Assembly (NCBI RefSeq): GCF_030315975.1
Contig: NZ_JASXSZ010000003.1
Coordinates: 241,069 to 305,068 of the forward strand
Length of the DNA: 64,000 bases
Source: Microbacterium candidum
Lineage (GTDB): Bacteria; Actinomycetota; Actinomycetes; Actinomycetales; Microbacteriaceae
Direction: 5' to 3'
Shown here: positions 50,136-60,449 of the stretch, in pieces
Position numbering within the stretch: the stretch's first letter is position 1
Layout of the letters: each line of letters opens with the position of its first letter
Notes under the pieces: generated by a model
The model's input: only the letters and a program-made list of their open reading frames with translations
Told to the model about the DNA's origin: nothing
Databases searched by the model: none
Translations under genes and position numbers: made by a program

Positions 50136-51001
50136 ACGATCCCTCCGGCCTGTTCGCGCTTGTTCAGGCGCGCGGTGAACGTGTCGGTGAGCCGGATCAT
50201 CGGCCAGCTCAGGATGATGAAGAAGATGCCGGCGACGACGTACGGGGTGTAGTTGAAGGTCTCGGCGACCTGCAGCTGCGCGGCGCGGACGGCGTCCACG
50301 ACGCCGAGGACCGAGATGAGGCCGACGTCCTTCTGCATCGAGACGAAGTCGTTCATGAGTGCCGGGACGACCTTGCGGACGCCCTGCGGGATGACCACGA
50401 TCCGCAGCGTCTGGCCGTGGGTCAGTCCGAGCGAGCGAGCGGCGATGCGCTGCGACGGATGCACGGCCTCCATGCCTGCGCGCAGCACCTCCGCGACGTA
50501 GGCCGAGTAGCTGATGATGATCGCGATGGTGCCCCAGACGACGGCCGGTACGCGCGGAAACAGCTGCAGAGCCGGAACGCCGAAGCCGACGAGATAGAGG
50601 ACCAGGATGAGGGGGACACCGCGGAAGAGGTCGGTGTACGCAGTCGCGAGGAAGCGCAGCGGGAAGAAGACGGGTCCGCGCAGCGACCTCAGGATCGCGA
50701 GCAGCGTCGCGAAGATCGCAACGCCCACGGCGCCGACGAGGAGGACCACGATGTTCACGCCGAGGCCCTGCAGGATCGGCCAGAAGCTGTCGAGAGCGAC
50801 CTGCGGGTCGAAGAACGTCTGTCGGACGACCTCCCACCCCGGGGTGTTGACGACGACGACGACGAGCACGACCGCGACGACGACGCTGCTGATGAGGGCG
50901 ACCAGGACAGACTTCGTCGTGGCCCGGCGGCGCAGCGCGCGGCGTGACAGCTCGAGATCGCTCGGCTGCCACGCCGCGACCGGCGTTGCGAGTTCCGTCA
51001 C
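50132..51001 (-). CDS. Amino-acid ABC transporter permease
   Basis: Protein of 289 aa with about five to six helices and the polar amino-acid permease signature near LGLTHGQTLRIVVIPQGVRK, with YTDLFRGVPLILVLYLVGF upstream. The first 40 residues are cytoplasmic and unusually long. GTG 51001 overlaps the stop of the binding-protein gene, and its own stop overlaps the ATPase start. Confidence 0.93.
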   Translation of the reverse strand: MTELATPVAAWQPSDLELSRRALRRRATTKSVLVALISSVVVAVVLVVVVVNTPGWEVVRQTFFDPQVALDSFWPILQGLGVNIVVLLVGAVGVAIFATLLAILRSLRGPVFFPLRFLATAYTDLFRGVPLILVLYLVGFGVPALQLFPRVPAVVWGTIAIIISYSAYVAEVLRAGMEAVHPSQRIAARSLGLTHGQTLRIVVIPQGVRKVVPALMNDFVSMQKDVGLISVLGVVDAVRAAQLQVAETFNYTPYVVAGIFFIILSWPMIRLTDTFTARLNKREQAGGIV

Positions 51002-51846
51002 TTGAGGACGGGCACGTTGGCCGCCTCGGTCAGCCACTGCTGCTGCAGCTTCGCGAGCGTGCCATCGGCGCGAAGCTCGTCGACGGCCTTGGTGACCGCG
51101 GGCGTCAGGGACGAGTTCTTCGGGAGCACGACCCCGAACTGGTCGCCACCTTGGTCGCCCGCGAACTGGCCGACAACGACGCCGTTGTCGAGCTGGGCGC
51201 CGGTGATGTAGAACGCTCCGGGGAGATCCGTGACCATGGCGTCGATCTGACCGCTCTTCAGGGCCAGGACGACATCGTCGACCGAGTTGAAGACGGCGAG
51301 GTTCCCGGTGCCGAGATCCTGCTTGGCGACCGTGTAGCTCGTCGTGCCGGAGGCGACGCCGACCTTGACCTTCTTCAGCGCGTCGAGCGTCTTGGCGGAT
51401 GCGGCGGGCGATCCCTTGGGGGCGACGACGGCCTGCGTGGTCGTGTAGTAGGGCGAGGAGAAGTCGACGGCCTTCTTGCGCTGATCCGTGATCGAGAACT
51501 GCTGGATGTTGAGATCCCAGTCCTTCGGGCCGGGCGCGATCGCCTCGTCGAACCCGGTGCGGACCCAGACGATCTTGGAGCCGGTGTATCCGAGCTTCTC
51601 GGCGACGGCCTTCGCCACTGCGCCTTCGAAGCCCTTGCCGTTGGAGGGCTCGTTGTCGATGAACCAGGGCTCGTAGTCGGGGTTGCCGGTGGCGATGGTC
51701 AGTTTGCCGGCGGTGACGGTCTGCAGCGAACCGCCTGAAGCGGTCGGTGCGGCTGCGGCGGTGCCGCTGCAGGCGGTGAGTGCGACGGCGGCGACGACGG
51801 CGGTCGCCAGGGCGGCGACGCGGCGAAGGGCAGGGGCGAAGGACAC
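50998..51846 (-). CDS. Amino-acid ABC transporter substrate-binding lipoprotein (family 3)
   Basis: Protein of 282 aa with a signal peptide and lipobox LTAC (Cys26), followed by a family 3 solute-binding fold (KLTIATGNPDYEPWFI, WDLNIQQFSITDQRKKAVDF, ALKSGQIDAMVTDLPGAF). It captures a polar amino acid or related molecule outside the cell; the ligand cannot be read from sequence. GTG 51846 has GAGGAG upstream, and TACGCT at 51882-51887 on the minus strand is a likely -10 box. It lies 31 bases downstream of the SAH-hydrolase-like operon. Confidence 0.93.
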   Translation of the reverse strand: MSFAPALRRVAALATAVVAAVALTACSGTAAAAPTASGGSLQTVTAGKLTIATGNPDYEPWFIDNEPSNGKGFEGAVAKAVAEKLGYTGSKIVWVRTGFDEAIAPGPKDWDLNIQQFSITDQRKKAVDFSSPYYTTTQAVVAPKGSPAASAKTLDALKKVKVGVASGTTSYTVAKQDLGTGNLAVFNSVDDVVLALKSGQIDAMVTDLPGAFYITGAQLDNGVVVGQFAGDQGGDQFGVVLPKNSSLTPAVTKAVDELRADGTLAKLQQQWLTEAANVPVLK

Positions 51847-51877
51847 GAGAAACTCCTCGAGGGCTGTGATGGTGCCC

Positions 51878-52303
51878 CTACAGCGTATGGGAGCGGGCGA
51901 GGCGCCAATCGGCGAAGTCGAAACCCGGCGAAACGATACAGCTGACGAGCACCTCTTCACCCGAGGCAGGGCGCGCCGACTGCCACGTTCCCGCGGGCAC
52001 GATCGCCTGGAAGGCGGCATCCCGTCCGAGCAGGACCGTCGGGCCGTCGACGGGTGCCTCTCCGTCCCCGCCGAAACGGAGCTCGAGATCGCCGGGCCCA
52101 TGCCACAGCCAGAGCTCGTCGCTTGTGACGACGTGCCAGTCGCTGCGCTCATCGGACTGCAGGAGGTAGTGGATGCAGGTCGCCGTAGGCCGCATCCCGC
52201 CCGCGGTCTCGACGGCGACGTCGCTCGCCCACGTGCGGCGGTACCAGCCGCCCTCGGGGTGCGGCTCCAGTCCGAGACGCTGCGCAGTGGCGGGCACGGT
52301 CAT
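51878..52303 (-). CDS. DUF985 cupin-domain protein
   Basis: Protein of 141 aa with the DUF985 start RLGLEPHPEGGWYRRTW, a beta-barrel core TCIHYLLQSDERSDWHVV with candidate metal His residues, and LVSCIVSPGFDFADWRLA near the end. DUF985 cupins are widespread and of unknown function; some bind nucleotide-like ligands. ATG 52303 overlaps the amidohydrolase stop, so it is part of the SAH-hydrolase-like operon. Confidence 0.85.
   Translation of the reverse strand: MTVPATAQRLGLEPHPEGGWYRRTWASDVAVETAGGMRPTATCIHYLLQSDERSDWHVVTSDELWLWHGPGDLELRFGGDGEAPVDGPTVLLGRDAAFQAIVPAGTWQSARPASGEEVLVSCIVSPGFDFADWRLARSHTL
51882..51887 (-). promoter_or_regulatory. -10 box for the ABC transporter operon
   Basis: TACGCT on the minus strand, within the last codons of the cupin gene; the leader would be about 30 bases. 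Read-through from the upstream operon is also possible. Confidence 0.4.
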
Positions 52304-53595
52304 ACGGGGGCTCCTTCGGCGGGGAATCCGGCGGATGCGTATCGCAGTTCGCCGGAGATGATTGTCGCTGCGGTCCGTCCGCCGCCGGTCTCGACGAGCT
52401 CGACGACGGCGTCGGGTCCGGCGGGGACATCGAAGAACGCGAGGTCGGCGAGTGCTCCGACGGCGAGGTACCCGGTGCGGTCGGGGCCGACGTCGATGCC
52501 CATCGCGTGCGCTCCGCCGATGGTCGCAGCACCGAGGAGCCGTTCGTGGAGGTCGCGGTCGAGGTACCCCTGGCTCCGCGCGATGCGGGCGAGCTCGGCG
52601 ACATCCGCCATCACGTCCAGCGATGGGCTCGACGAGAGCGAGTCGGTGCCCACCGCGATGGGGCTGCCCTCGCGCAGGTAGGCGGCGATGGGCGGCTCGT
52701 CCAGCCCGATCACGGCGTTCGAGCGCGGGCAGAGCGCGACGGTGGTGCGCCGCTCGCGCAGGATCGCTCGGTCGCGCGCCGTCATGTAGACGCCGTGCGC
52801 GATGTGGCAGTCCGGGCCGAGGACCCCGAGCTGGTCGACGAACTCCGTCGCGCTCGTGCCGAATCCCGCGCTGCGCAGCTCCGTGAAGCTGCCCAGCCCG
52901 GCGGAATGCCAGGGGTCGGCGTGCTCGTGCTCGAACTCCCGCTCGAACGCGGCTTCGCCGAGGTGGATGTGGATGCGGCCGCCGCGCTCGCGCACGATGT
53001 CGGGGATGTCGAGCAGGGGCTCGATGTCGAGGGAATACGGCGCGTGCGGAGACAGTCCGGTGCCCGGCGGCGTCGGCAGCGCATCCAGCGCGCGCTCGAC
53101 CTGCTCACGCCCGGTGCGCGCCCAGTCCGCGTTCGTCCAGCTCATGACCTCCCAGTAGGAGATGCCGTGCAGACGCGCGTCGTGCAGAGCGCCGGCCGCC
53201 GCCACATCCGTCACGATGTCGGCGACAGCCGTCGTGCCGGTGCGGATCATGCGCTCGGCGCCCTCCGCCGCGTCCGCCGCCCAATCGCGGCCCGCCTCGT
53301 AGACGGGATTGAAGGCCCGCGCCCAATCGTCGAAGCCGTGGTAGCTCCCGAGGCCGACCTCGGCCATCCCGGTGTACTGCAGGTGGGAGTGCGCGTTCAC
53401 GAGTCCCGGCGTCAGCACTCCGGGCCAGTGCACCTCGACGGCGTCGATGCCGCGCTCCGCGAGGAGCCGTCGGACCCACGTCCGCTCGCCGACGTGGAGG
53501 ATGCGGCCGCCTCGCACTGCGACGGCGCCATCGACGATCGGCGGCGCCGTGATCGGGACGACGAGGCCTGCGGAGTAGAGCACGACGCCGCTCAT
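52300..53595 (-). CDS. Amidohydrolase, likely adenosine-type deaminase (SAH/MTA/aminodeoxyfutalosine deaminase family)
   Basis: Protein of 431 aa. Metal ligands His69 and His71 (NAHSHLQYTGMAEVG), a third His in HIHLGEAAFEREF, a fourth in the HIAHGVYM region, and the catalytic Asp in GTDSLSSSPSLDVMAD. This is the layout of the MtaD/SsnA amidohydrolases that deaminate S-adenosylhomocysteine, methylthioadenosine or aminodeoxyfutalosine. It is translationally coupled to the upstream SAH-hydrolase-like gene and downstream cupin (four-base overlaps on both sides), which points to a SAH-related substrate. ATG 53595 is the start consistent with the family and with the overlap. Confidence 0.85.
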   Translation of the reverse strand: MSGVVLYSAGLVVPITAPPIVDGAVAVRGGRILHVGERTWVRRLLAERGIDAVEVHWPGVLTPGLVNAHSHLQYTGMAEVGLGSYHGFDDWARAFNPVYEAGRDWAADAAEGAERMIRTGTTAVADIVTDVAAAGALHDARLHGISYWEVMSWTNADWARTGREQVERALDALPTPPGTGLSPHAPYSLDIEPLLDIPDIVRERGGRIHIHLGEAAFEREFEHEHADPWHSAGLGSFTELRSAGFGTSATEFVDQLGVLGPDCHIAHGVYMTARDRAILRERRTTVALCPRSNAVIGLDEPPIAAYLREGSPIAVGTDSLSSSPSLDVMADVAELARIARSQGYLDRDLHERLLGAATIGGAHAMGIDVGPDRTGYLAVGALADLAFFDVPAGPDAVVELVETGGGRTAATIISGELRYASAGFPAEGAPV

Positions 53596-55031
53596 GCACG
53601 GCTCCCTGCGTAGCGGCGCGAGCGCCAGTCGGCCTCTGCGATCTGCTGACGGGATCCGCGCGCGTCGATGCGTTGCCCGCGGGCCTGGAGGGCGGTCCGC
53701 GCGACCGATGCGTCGACATCCGCAGGCAGCCGATGCACGCCCGGCTCGAGCGGTTCGCGCACGAGGTGCGCGACCGCGGCGAGCTGGACGGCGAACGAGA
53801 GATCCATGATCTCGATCGGATTCCCTTCGCCCGCTGTGAGGTTGACGCATCCGCCGCGGTCGATCACAAGCGCCCCGTCGACGCCGTGGCGTTCGAGGTG
53901 GGCGAGCAGGTCGCCCCCTGGAGACAGGACAGGATGCAGCATCCCTTCATCGAGGTCGACCTCACCGGGCACTCCGCCCGCGACGGCGACGATCCGCGCG
54001 ACCGCGAGGACGTCCGCCCCGATCGTGTACGGCGCGCCGGTTGCCGAGACGACGAGCGCCCCTGGGGCCAGATCCATGAGAGGACCGACGCGATGCCCGT
54101 CGTGCGCAGCCTGCAGCGCGCGCACCGGATCCGTCTCCGCGACACCGACCTCCGCTCCCAGTGCGGCGAGGTGCGCGGCCACGCCGACGCCGACCGGTCC
54201 GTAGCCGACCACGACGGCGGGCTGGTCGCGCACGCTCAGTCCGACGCCGTCCAGCACATCGGCGATCGCGAACACGCAGGACTGGCCGGTGCCGTAGCGG
54301 TTGTCGAATGAGGTCTTCATCGGAGCGTCGTTGACGGCGACGACCGGGATGCAGAGGACCCCGGCATCCTGCATCGCCCGCAACGGCGCGAGACCGCTCG
54401 TCGTCTCCTCCGCGGCCCCGACGAGACCGTCGACGAGCCTCTCCTCGTGCGCGAGGCGGATGAGATGGGACCCGTCGTCGAGGAGCAGGTCGTGGCCGCG
54501 GCGGAGGAAGGCGATCGCCGCATCCCGCTCGGCACGGCCGGTGAGAGCCGGGTCGCCGTCCACCGGGATGCCGCGATCGCGCAGGACATCGGCGACGGCG
54601 ACGGCGATCTCGTCCGGGTGCGCGTAGACCGCGACCTCCGCGCCGGCGTCCCGGAGCAGGAGCGCGAGCTGTGCGGTCTTCGGCTCGAGGACCATCGCGA
54701 TGCCGATCCGGACACCCCGCACCGTGCCGTCCTCGGCGAGGCGCGCGGCCTGAGCGCGGGAGACGGGCATGTGCGCCCCGGCGAAGTCGACCCGCCCGGC
54801 GGCATCGCCTCGGTCGGGTAGCGGCGCACCCGCGAGGAGCGGTTCCGGTGTGAAGACGAGCGCGTCCGCGGTCTCCGCGTCGATCGCGCCGAGCGCGCGG
54901 AGCATCTCGCGGAGCGCGTGCGCGGTGTCGTCATCGCCGATGACCCGGACGGCACGGCCTGCGACGAGAAGGTTCGTCTGGCGGGCGAAGCGGCGGATGA
55001 GGTGCTCGGCGGTCGCTCGGGCGTCGGTCAC
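53592..55031 (-). CDS. Divergent adenosylhomocysteinase-like protein
   Basis: Protein of 479 aa with the SAH hydrolase architecture. DDGSHL (185-190), EETTSG (208-213), Lys239 and Asp243-Asn244 in MKTSFDNRYGTGQS, and the NAD loop VVGYGPVGVG (274-283) are kept. The FDNRYGTGQS form is that of archaeal and Thermotoga-type enzymes. Substrate-contact regions differ: the usual LHMTVETA stretch is MVLEPKTA (113-120), the usual NIGHFD region has no His, and GHPSFVMSNSF is GNPIEIMDLSF (403-413). GTG 55031 lies 6 bases after TACGAT. First gene of an operon with a deaminase and a cupin. It may hydrolyse a modified SAH such as S-inosylhomocysteine (inference). Confidence 0.8.
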   Translation of the reverse strand: MTDARATAEHLIRRFARQTNLLVAGRAVRVIGDDDTAHALREMLRALGAIDAETADALVFTPEPLLAGAPLPDRGDAAGRVDFAGAHMPVSRAQAARLAEDGTVRGVRIGIAMVLEPKTAQLALLLRDAGAEVAVYAHPDEIAVAVADVLRDRGIPVDGDPALTGRAERDAAIAFLRRGHDLLLDDGSHLIRLAHEERLVDGLVGAAEETTSGLAPLRAMQDAGVLCIPVVAVNDAPMKTSFDNRYGTGQSCVFAIADVLDGVGLSVRDQPAVVVGYGPVGVGVAAHLAALGAEVGVAETDPVRALQAAHDGHRVGPLMDLAPGALVVSATGAPYTIGADVLAVARIVAVAGGVPGEVDLDEGMLHPVLSPGGDLLAHLERHGVDGALVIDRGGCVNLTAGEGNPIEIMDLSFAVQLAAVAHLVREPLEPGVHRLPADVDASVARTALQARGQRIDARGSRQQIAEADWRSRRYAGSRA

Positions 55032-55037
55032 CTCACA

Positions 55038-55043
55038 ATCGTA
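55038..55043 (-). promoter_or_regulatory. -10 box of a leaderless promoter for the SAH-hydrolase-like operon
   Basis: On the minus strand TACGAT, then TGTGAG, then GTG at 55031. It lies in the 20-base gap after the MFS gene. Confidence 0.6.
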
Positions 55044-55051
55044 GACGGCGC

Positions 55052-56374
55052 CTACGAGCGCTTCCGCGGGGTGTGCAGTCCGAGGCGGACCCGCGTCCGG
55101 CGACGCTCGTACACGATGAAGAAACTGCCGAGGAGCCACAGCGGCACCTGGGTCAGGAAAGCGACGCGGAATGCGTCGAGGGAGTATGTGGCCGGGGTGC
55201 CGGCTCCCTGCAGGTCGAGTGCCAGGCCGATGAGGAAGATCGCGACGAGCCCCGCGAGGAATCCACCGACGTTCGTGATGCCGGTCGCCGTGCTGAGGCG
55301 ATGACTGGGGTTGTGGGTGCGTGCATGGTCGAAGGCGATCATGGATGCGGGACCGCCCATCGCGAGCGCCACAGCGAGCGCGATCAGGAGCCAGAAGGGC
55401 GCCTGACCCGGCCACGCGATCACGATGAGCCACGCGACGGCCTGGACGGCGACCGCGGGCAGCACGAGCATGTACGAGCGGCGCAGGGGATTGCGGCTGG
55501 AGAGCGCACCCATGATCGGGCCGATCGACATGCCGACGACGACGAAGACCGTCGTGATGACCGATGCCTCAGCCGGCGTCCGTCCTTCACCGGCCGTGAG
55601 GAACGGGAAGCCCCACAGCATGATGAAGGCCGTGCCGGCGAACGGCGTGGTGAAGTGCGACCAGAATGCGAGTCGCGTGCCGGGATGCGACCAAGCTTCG
55701 CCGATGGTCTGCCGCAGGTCGGCCGAGCTCTTGACCACCCGGATGGCGCCGGTATCGCTGTCGACCGAGACGTCGGCATCCACCTCGGGCGGGTGGTTGC
55801 GGATCACGCCGAAGACGAGCACCGTGAACAGCGCGCTGAGCCCTGCGAGGCTTCCGAACGCCACCTCCCAGCTCGTCGCGTGCAGGAGCGCGGCCATCGG
55901 CAGGATGGCGAGGATCTGACCGGTCTGGCCGACGATGCCGGTCATCTGCACCATGAGCGGCGCGCGCTGCGCCGGAAACCACGTCGCGACGACGCGCAGG
56001 ACGCTCGGGAAGACGGCAGCGTCACCCGCCCCGAGCAGCATGCGCGCCGCGATGGCGATGCCGACGTTGGGGGAGAAGGCCATGACGAGCTGACCGATGG
56101 CCATGAAGCCCATGCCGATCGTGATGATCGGCCTGGCGCCGTATCGGTCGAGGAGCACACCCACGGGGATCTGCATCGCGCCGTACACGCCGAGCTGCAG
56201 CACGGCGAACATGGCCAAGGTCGATGCATCCGCATGGAAACGATCGGATGCATCTGCGCCGACGGCCGCGAGCGACGTGCGGTTCGTGACGGACAGCACG
56301 TATCCGGCGACCGCCACGCTCCAGATCAGCCACATCCGCCACGTGCGGGCGGGGGAGGGGAGTGCGGTCGTCAT
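55052..56374 (-). CDS. MFS transporter
   Basis: Protein of 440 aa with twelve likely helices. The cytoplasmic loop signature between helices 2 and 3 reads GVLLDRYGARPIITIG, as in major facilitator antiporters or anion symporters. A hydrophilic central loop (about 195-225) separates the halves. The substrate is unknown. ATG 56374 overlaps the stop of the methyltransferase gene by four bases, so the two are coupled. Confidence 0.9.
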   Translation of the reverse strand: MTTALPSPARTWRMWLIWSVAVAGYVLSVTNRTSLAAVGADASDRFHADASTLAMFAVLQLGVYGAMQIPVGVLLDRYGARPIITIGMGFMAIGQLVMAFSPNVGIAIAARMLLGAGDAAVFPSVLRVVATWFPAQRAPLMVQMTGIVGQTGQILAILPMAALLHATSWEVAFGSLAGLSALFTVLVFGVIRNHPPEVDADVSVDSDTGAIRVVKSSADLRQTIGEAWSHPGTRLAFWSHFTTPFAGTAFIMLWGFPFLTAGEGRTPAEASVITTVFVVVGMSIGPIMGALSSRNPLRRSYMLVLPAVAVQAVAWLIVIAWPGQAPFWLLIALAVALAMGGPASMIAFDHARTHNPSHRLSTATGITNVGGFLAGLVAIFLIGLALDLQGAGTPATYSLDAFRVAFLTQVPLWLLGSFFIVYERRRTRVRLGLHTPRKRS

Positions 56375-57123
56375 GAGCTCGCCCCGGGCTTCGCAGCGAT
56401 GAGGATGCGGGTCGCCATCCACGGCCCCGACCACCACATCCGCCAGCCCGCACGGCGGACCGTCAGCGCCGCGCCGAGTGCCCGCAGGTGCACGATGTAC
56501 TCGTCCACCTTGGAGATGTCGACGATCACGAGCCGGCCACCGGGGGAGAGGACGCGCCATGCCTCGCCGATCGCGGACCTTCGGCCGAGTGGGGAATGGA
56601 TGTTGTGGATCGCCAGGCTCGCGGTGACGAGATCGAACGAACCACCGTCGAACTGCGGCAACGCCGTCATGTCTCCGGTGACGAACCGCGTGCGGCCGGA
56701 GACCCCGTTCACCGTCGCATTCGCCTCGGCGGCCGCGGGGGAGTTGCCCGACTGGTCGATCGAGCGCCACAGGTCGACGCCCGTGACGTCGGCTCGCGGG
56801 AACGCCTCCGCCGTCATGATCGTGACCGCCCCGCGCCCGCAGCCGAGGTCGAGCACGCGCGCCGGTGCGGGCAGCTCGTCAAGAAGCTCTCTCCAGACGA
56901 GGAACTTGCCGTGCGCCGAGGCGTTCCAGAACAGCGCTCCGCCGGCGAGGAATGCGAGCCCGAGGACGGCGACCAGGAACGTCACCCAGAGCGGAGCGCC
57001 CCAGGAGAACACCGAGAAGCCGGCGAGGACGAGGTAGACGATGCCGATCGCAGCCCACAGCCACGGCACCCACGAGGCATCCATTCCGTACGATCCAGCG
57101 GGTCGAGGGGATGGTGCAGCCAC
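56371..57123 (-). CDS. Membrane-anchored class I SAM-dependent methyltransferase
   Basis: Protein of about 250 aa with two N-terminal membrane helices (WVPWLWAAIGIVYLVLAGFS and LWVTFLVAVLGLAFLAGGAL), then a class I methyltransferase domain: motif I VLDLGCGRGAVT near residue 87, FVTGDMTALP, and SFDLVTASLAIHNI. The substrate may be a membrane lipid or quinone; this is inference. GTG 57123 lies exactly 6 bases after TACGAT on the minus strand; upstream in-frame ATGs at 57153 and 57189 are alternatives. Translationally coupled to the MFS gene. Confidence 0.8.
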   Translation of the reverse strand: MAAPSPRPAGSYGMDASWVPWLWAAIGIVYLVLAGFSVFSWGAPLWVTFLVAVLGLAFLAGGALFWNASAHGKFLVWRELLDELPAPARVLDLGCGRGAVTIMTAEAFPRADVTGVDLWRSIDQSGNSPAAAEANATVNGVSGRTRFVTGDMTALPQFDGGSFDLVTASLAIHNIHSPLGRRSAIGEAWRVLSPGGRLVIVDISKVDEYIVHLRALGAALTVRRAGWRMWWSGPWMATRILIAAKPGASS

Positions 57124-57129
57124 CCATTC

Positions 57130-57135
57130 ATCGTA
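57130..57135 (-). promoter_or_regulatory. -10 box of a leaderless promoter for the methyltransferase-MFS operon
   Basis: On the minus strand TACGAT, then GAATGG, then GTG at 57123. Confidence 0.5.
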
Positions 57136-57219
57136 TGACCGCCGTCCCCGCATCTGATCCGGCGGAGCATCACCCGCGCTGGGTGGCACAGCTGCGAGGG
57201 GACTCCGCGGAATCTCGAG

Positions 57220-57238
57220 TTGACATAATGTGCATTAT
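57220..57238. promoter_or_regulatory. AT-rich operator-like palindrome
   Basis: ATAATG (57225-57230) and CATTAT (57233-57238) form an inverted repeat with a 2-base centre, overlapping TTGACA (57220-57225). It is strikingly AT-rich for this genome and lies in a 154-base gap upstream of the methyltransferase gene. It resembles a dimeric regulator site; no regulator gene is adjacent. Confidence 0.4.
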
Positions 57239-57277
57239 CGGCGAATGCCTGTCACGCGGAGATGGACCAGAGCGGCG

Positions 57278-57934
57278 CTACTTGGTCGACTGCGGCGTCG
57301 GCGTGGGCTCTCCGGACGGGATCCACTTCCCGGACGAGCACTCGTAGAACGTCGTCGCGGCGGTGTCGATGTAGACGTCGCCGTTCGTGGTGCACGTGGC
57401 GTCCGTCGGCGCGCCGACGCCGAGCAGCACCTGTGTGCCCGGAGCTCCTGGTGCCCCGGACGCGCCGGGTGCCCCGGACGCACCCGGAGCGCCCGGAGCA
57501 CCTGCCGCGCCCGTCAGGTTCTCGGCCGCCGACTGGCGGATGTTACCGGCAAGCTGCCAGCTGCCGTTGCGGAAGACATAGACGTCGGACGTCGTGATGT
57601 CGATGTAGACATCGCCTTCGTAGCCCTTGCCGGCCGCGGGTGCGCCGCTGCCTGCCCGGACGGCGGATCCGGCCGGAAGGACGCCCTTGATGATCTGCTC
57701 GACCTCGGCGGACGATTTCGGTGTCGGCGTGGGCGCGACGACGGTGACGGTCGACGCCGGCTCTGCGGTCGAGCGCGCGGCCGAGGCCCCGAGATACGCG
57801 GCGACGAACGAGAGCACGACGACGCCGACTCCGACGCCGATGAGTGCTCCGAGCCCGACGCCCGACTTCGGAGTGGGCGACGGCGGCGCAGGCTCACTCG
57901 GTACGGGCGCAGCGGGCTGTGTCGGGTCGGTCAT
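57278..57934 (-). CDS. Membrane-anchored collagen-like repeat protein
   Basis: Protein of 218 aa: a Pro-rich cytoplasmic start, one membrane helix (GLGALIGVGVGVVVLSFVAA, about residues 27-50), a Thr/Pro linker, and an outer part with eight Gly-x-y triplets (GAPGAPGASGAPGASG and flanks) at about residues 142-168. The triplets are bracketed by two copies of a motif starting GDVYID and ending with Gly-x-Trp. It would sit on the cell surface as a short collagen-like stalk. ATG 57934 has CGGAG upstream, and TACACT at 57985-57990 is a likely -10 box. Confidence 0.75.
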   Translation of the reverse strand: MTDPTQPAAPVPSEPAPPSPTPKSGVGLGALIGVGVGVVVLSFVAAYLGASAARSTAEPASTVTVVAPTPTPKSSAEVEQIIKGVLPAGSAVRAGSGAPAAGKGYEGDVYIDITTSDVYVFRNGSWQLAGNIRQSAAENLTGAAGAPGAPGASGAPGASGAPGAPGTQVLLGVGAPTDATCTTNGDVYIDTAATTFYECSSGKWIPSGEPTPTPQSTK

Positions 57935-58027
57935 GGTGTCTGGCTCCGATCTTCGCGCCGGGCCGCACCCGGGATGTGGCGCTCAGTGTACGCATAGGAA
58001 CGAGCGCCGCGGAAGAGTCCCGACTCC

Positions 58028-60376
<2,349 letters not shown>

Positions 60377-60383
60377 GCCGTTC

Positions 60384-60389
60384 ACTCTA
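60384..60389 (-). promoter_or_regulatory. -10 box of a leaderless promoter for the UvrA-like gene
   Basis: On the minus strand TAGAGT, then 7 bases, then ATG at 60376. Confidence 0.5.
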
Positions 60390-60437
60390 GGGGTGGCGCC
60401 GGACACGCGCTTCTCGGATCCTGCGCACCCCGGGCCG

Positions 60438-60443
60438 TAGGCT
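60438..60443 (+). promoter_or_regulatory. -10 box of a leaderless promoter for the MFS gene
   Basis: TAGGCT, then TGCGGC, then GTG 60450. Confidence 0.6.
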
Positions 60444-60449
60444 TGCGGC

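Noticed and set aside
47343..57934. Accessory region considered as a genomic island
   Set aside because: No integrase, tRNA-flanked repeats or change in base composition or codon use; the genes share the same promoter pattern as the core genes.
57230..57997. 255-residue plus-strand frame opening at the AT-rich palindrome
   Set aside because: Arg/Gly-rich shadow of the collagen-like gene, which has a helix, promoter and ribosome binding site on the minus strand.
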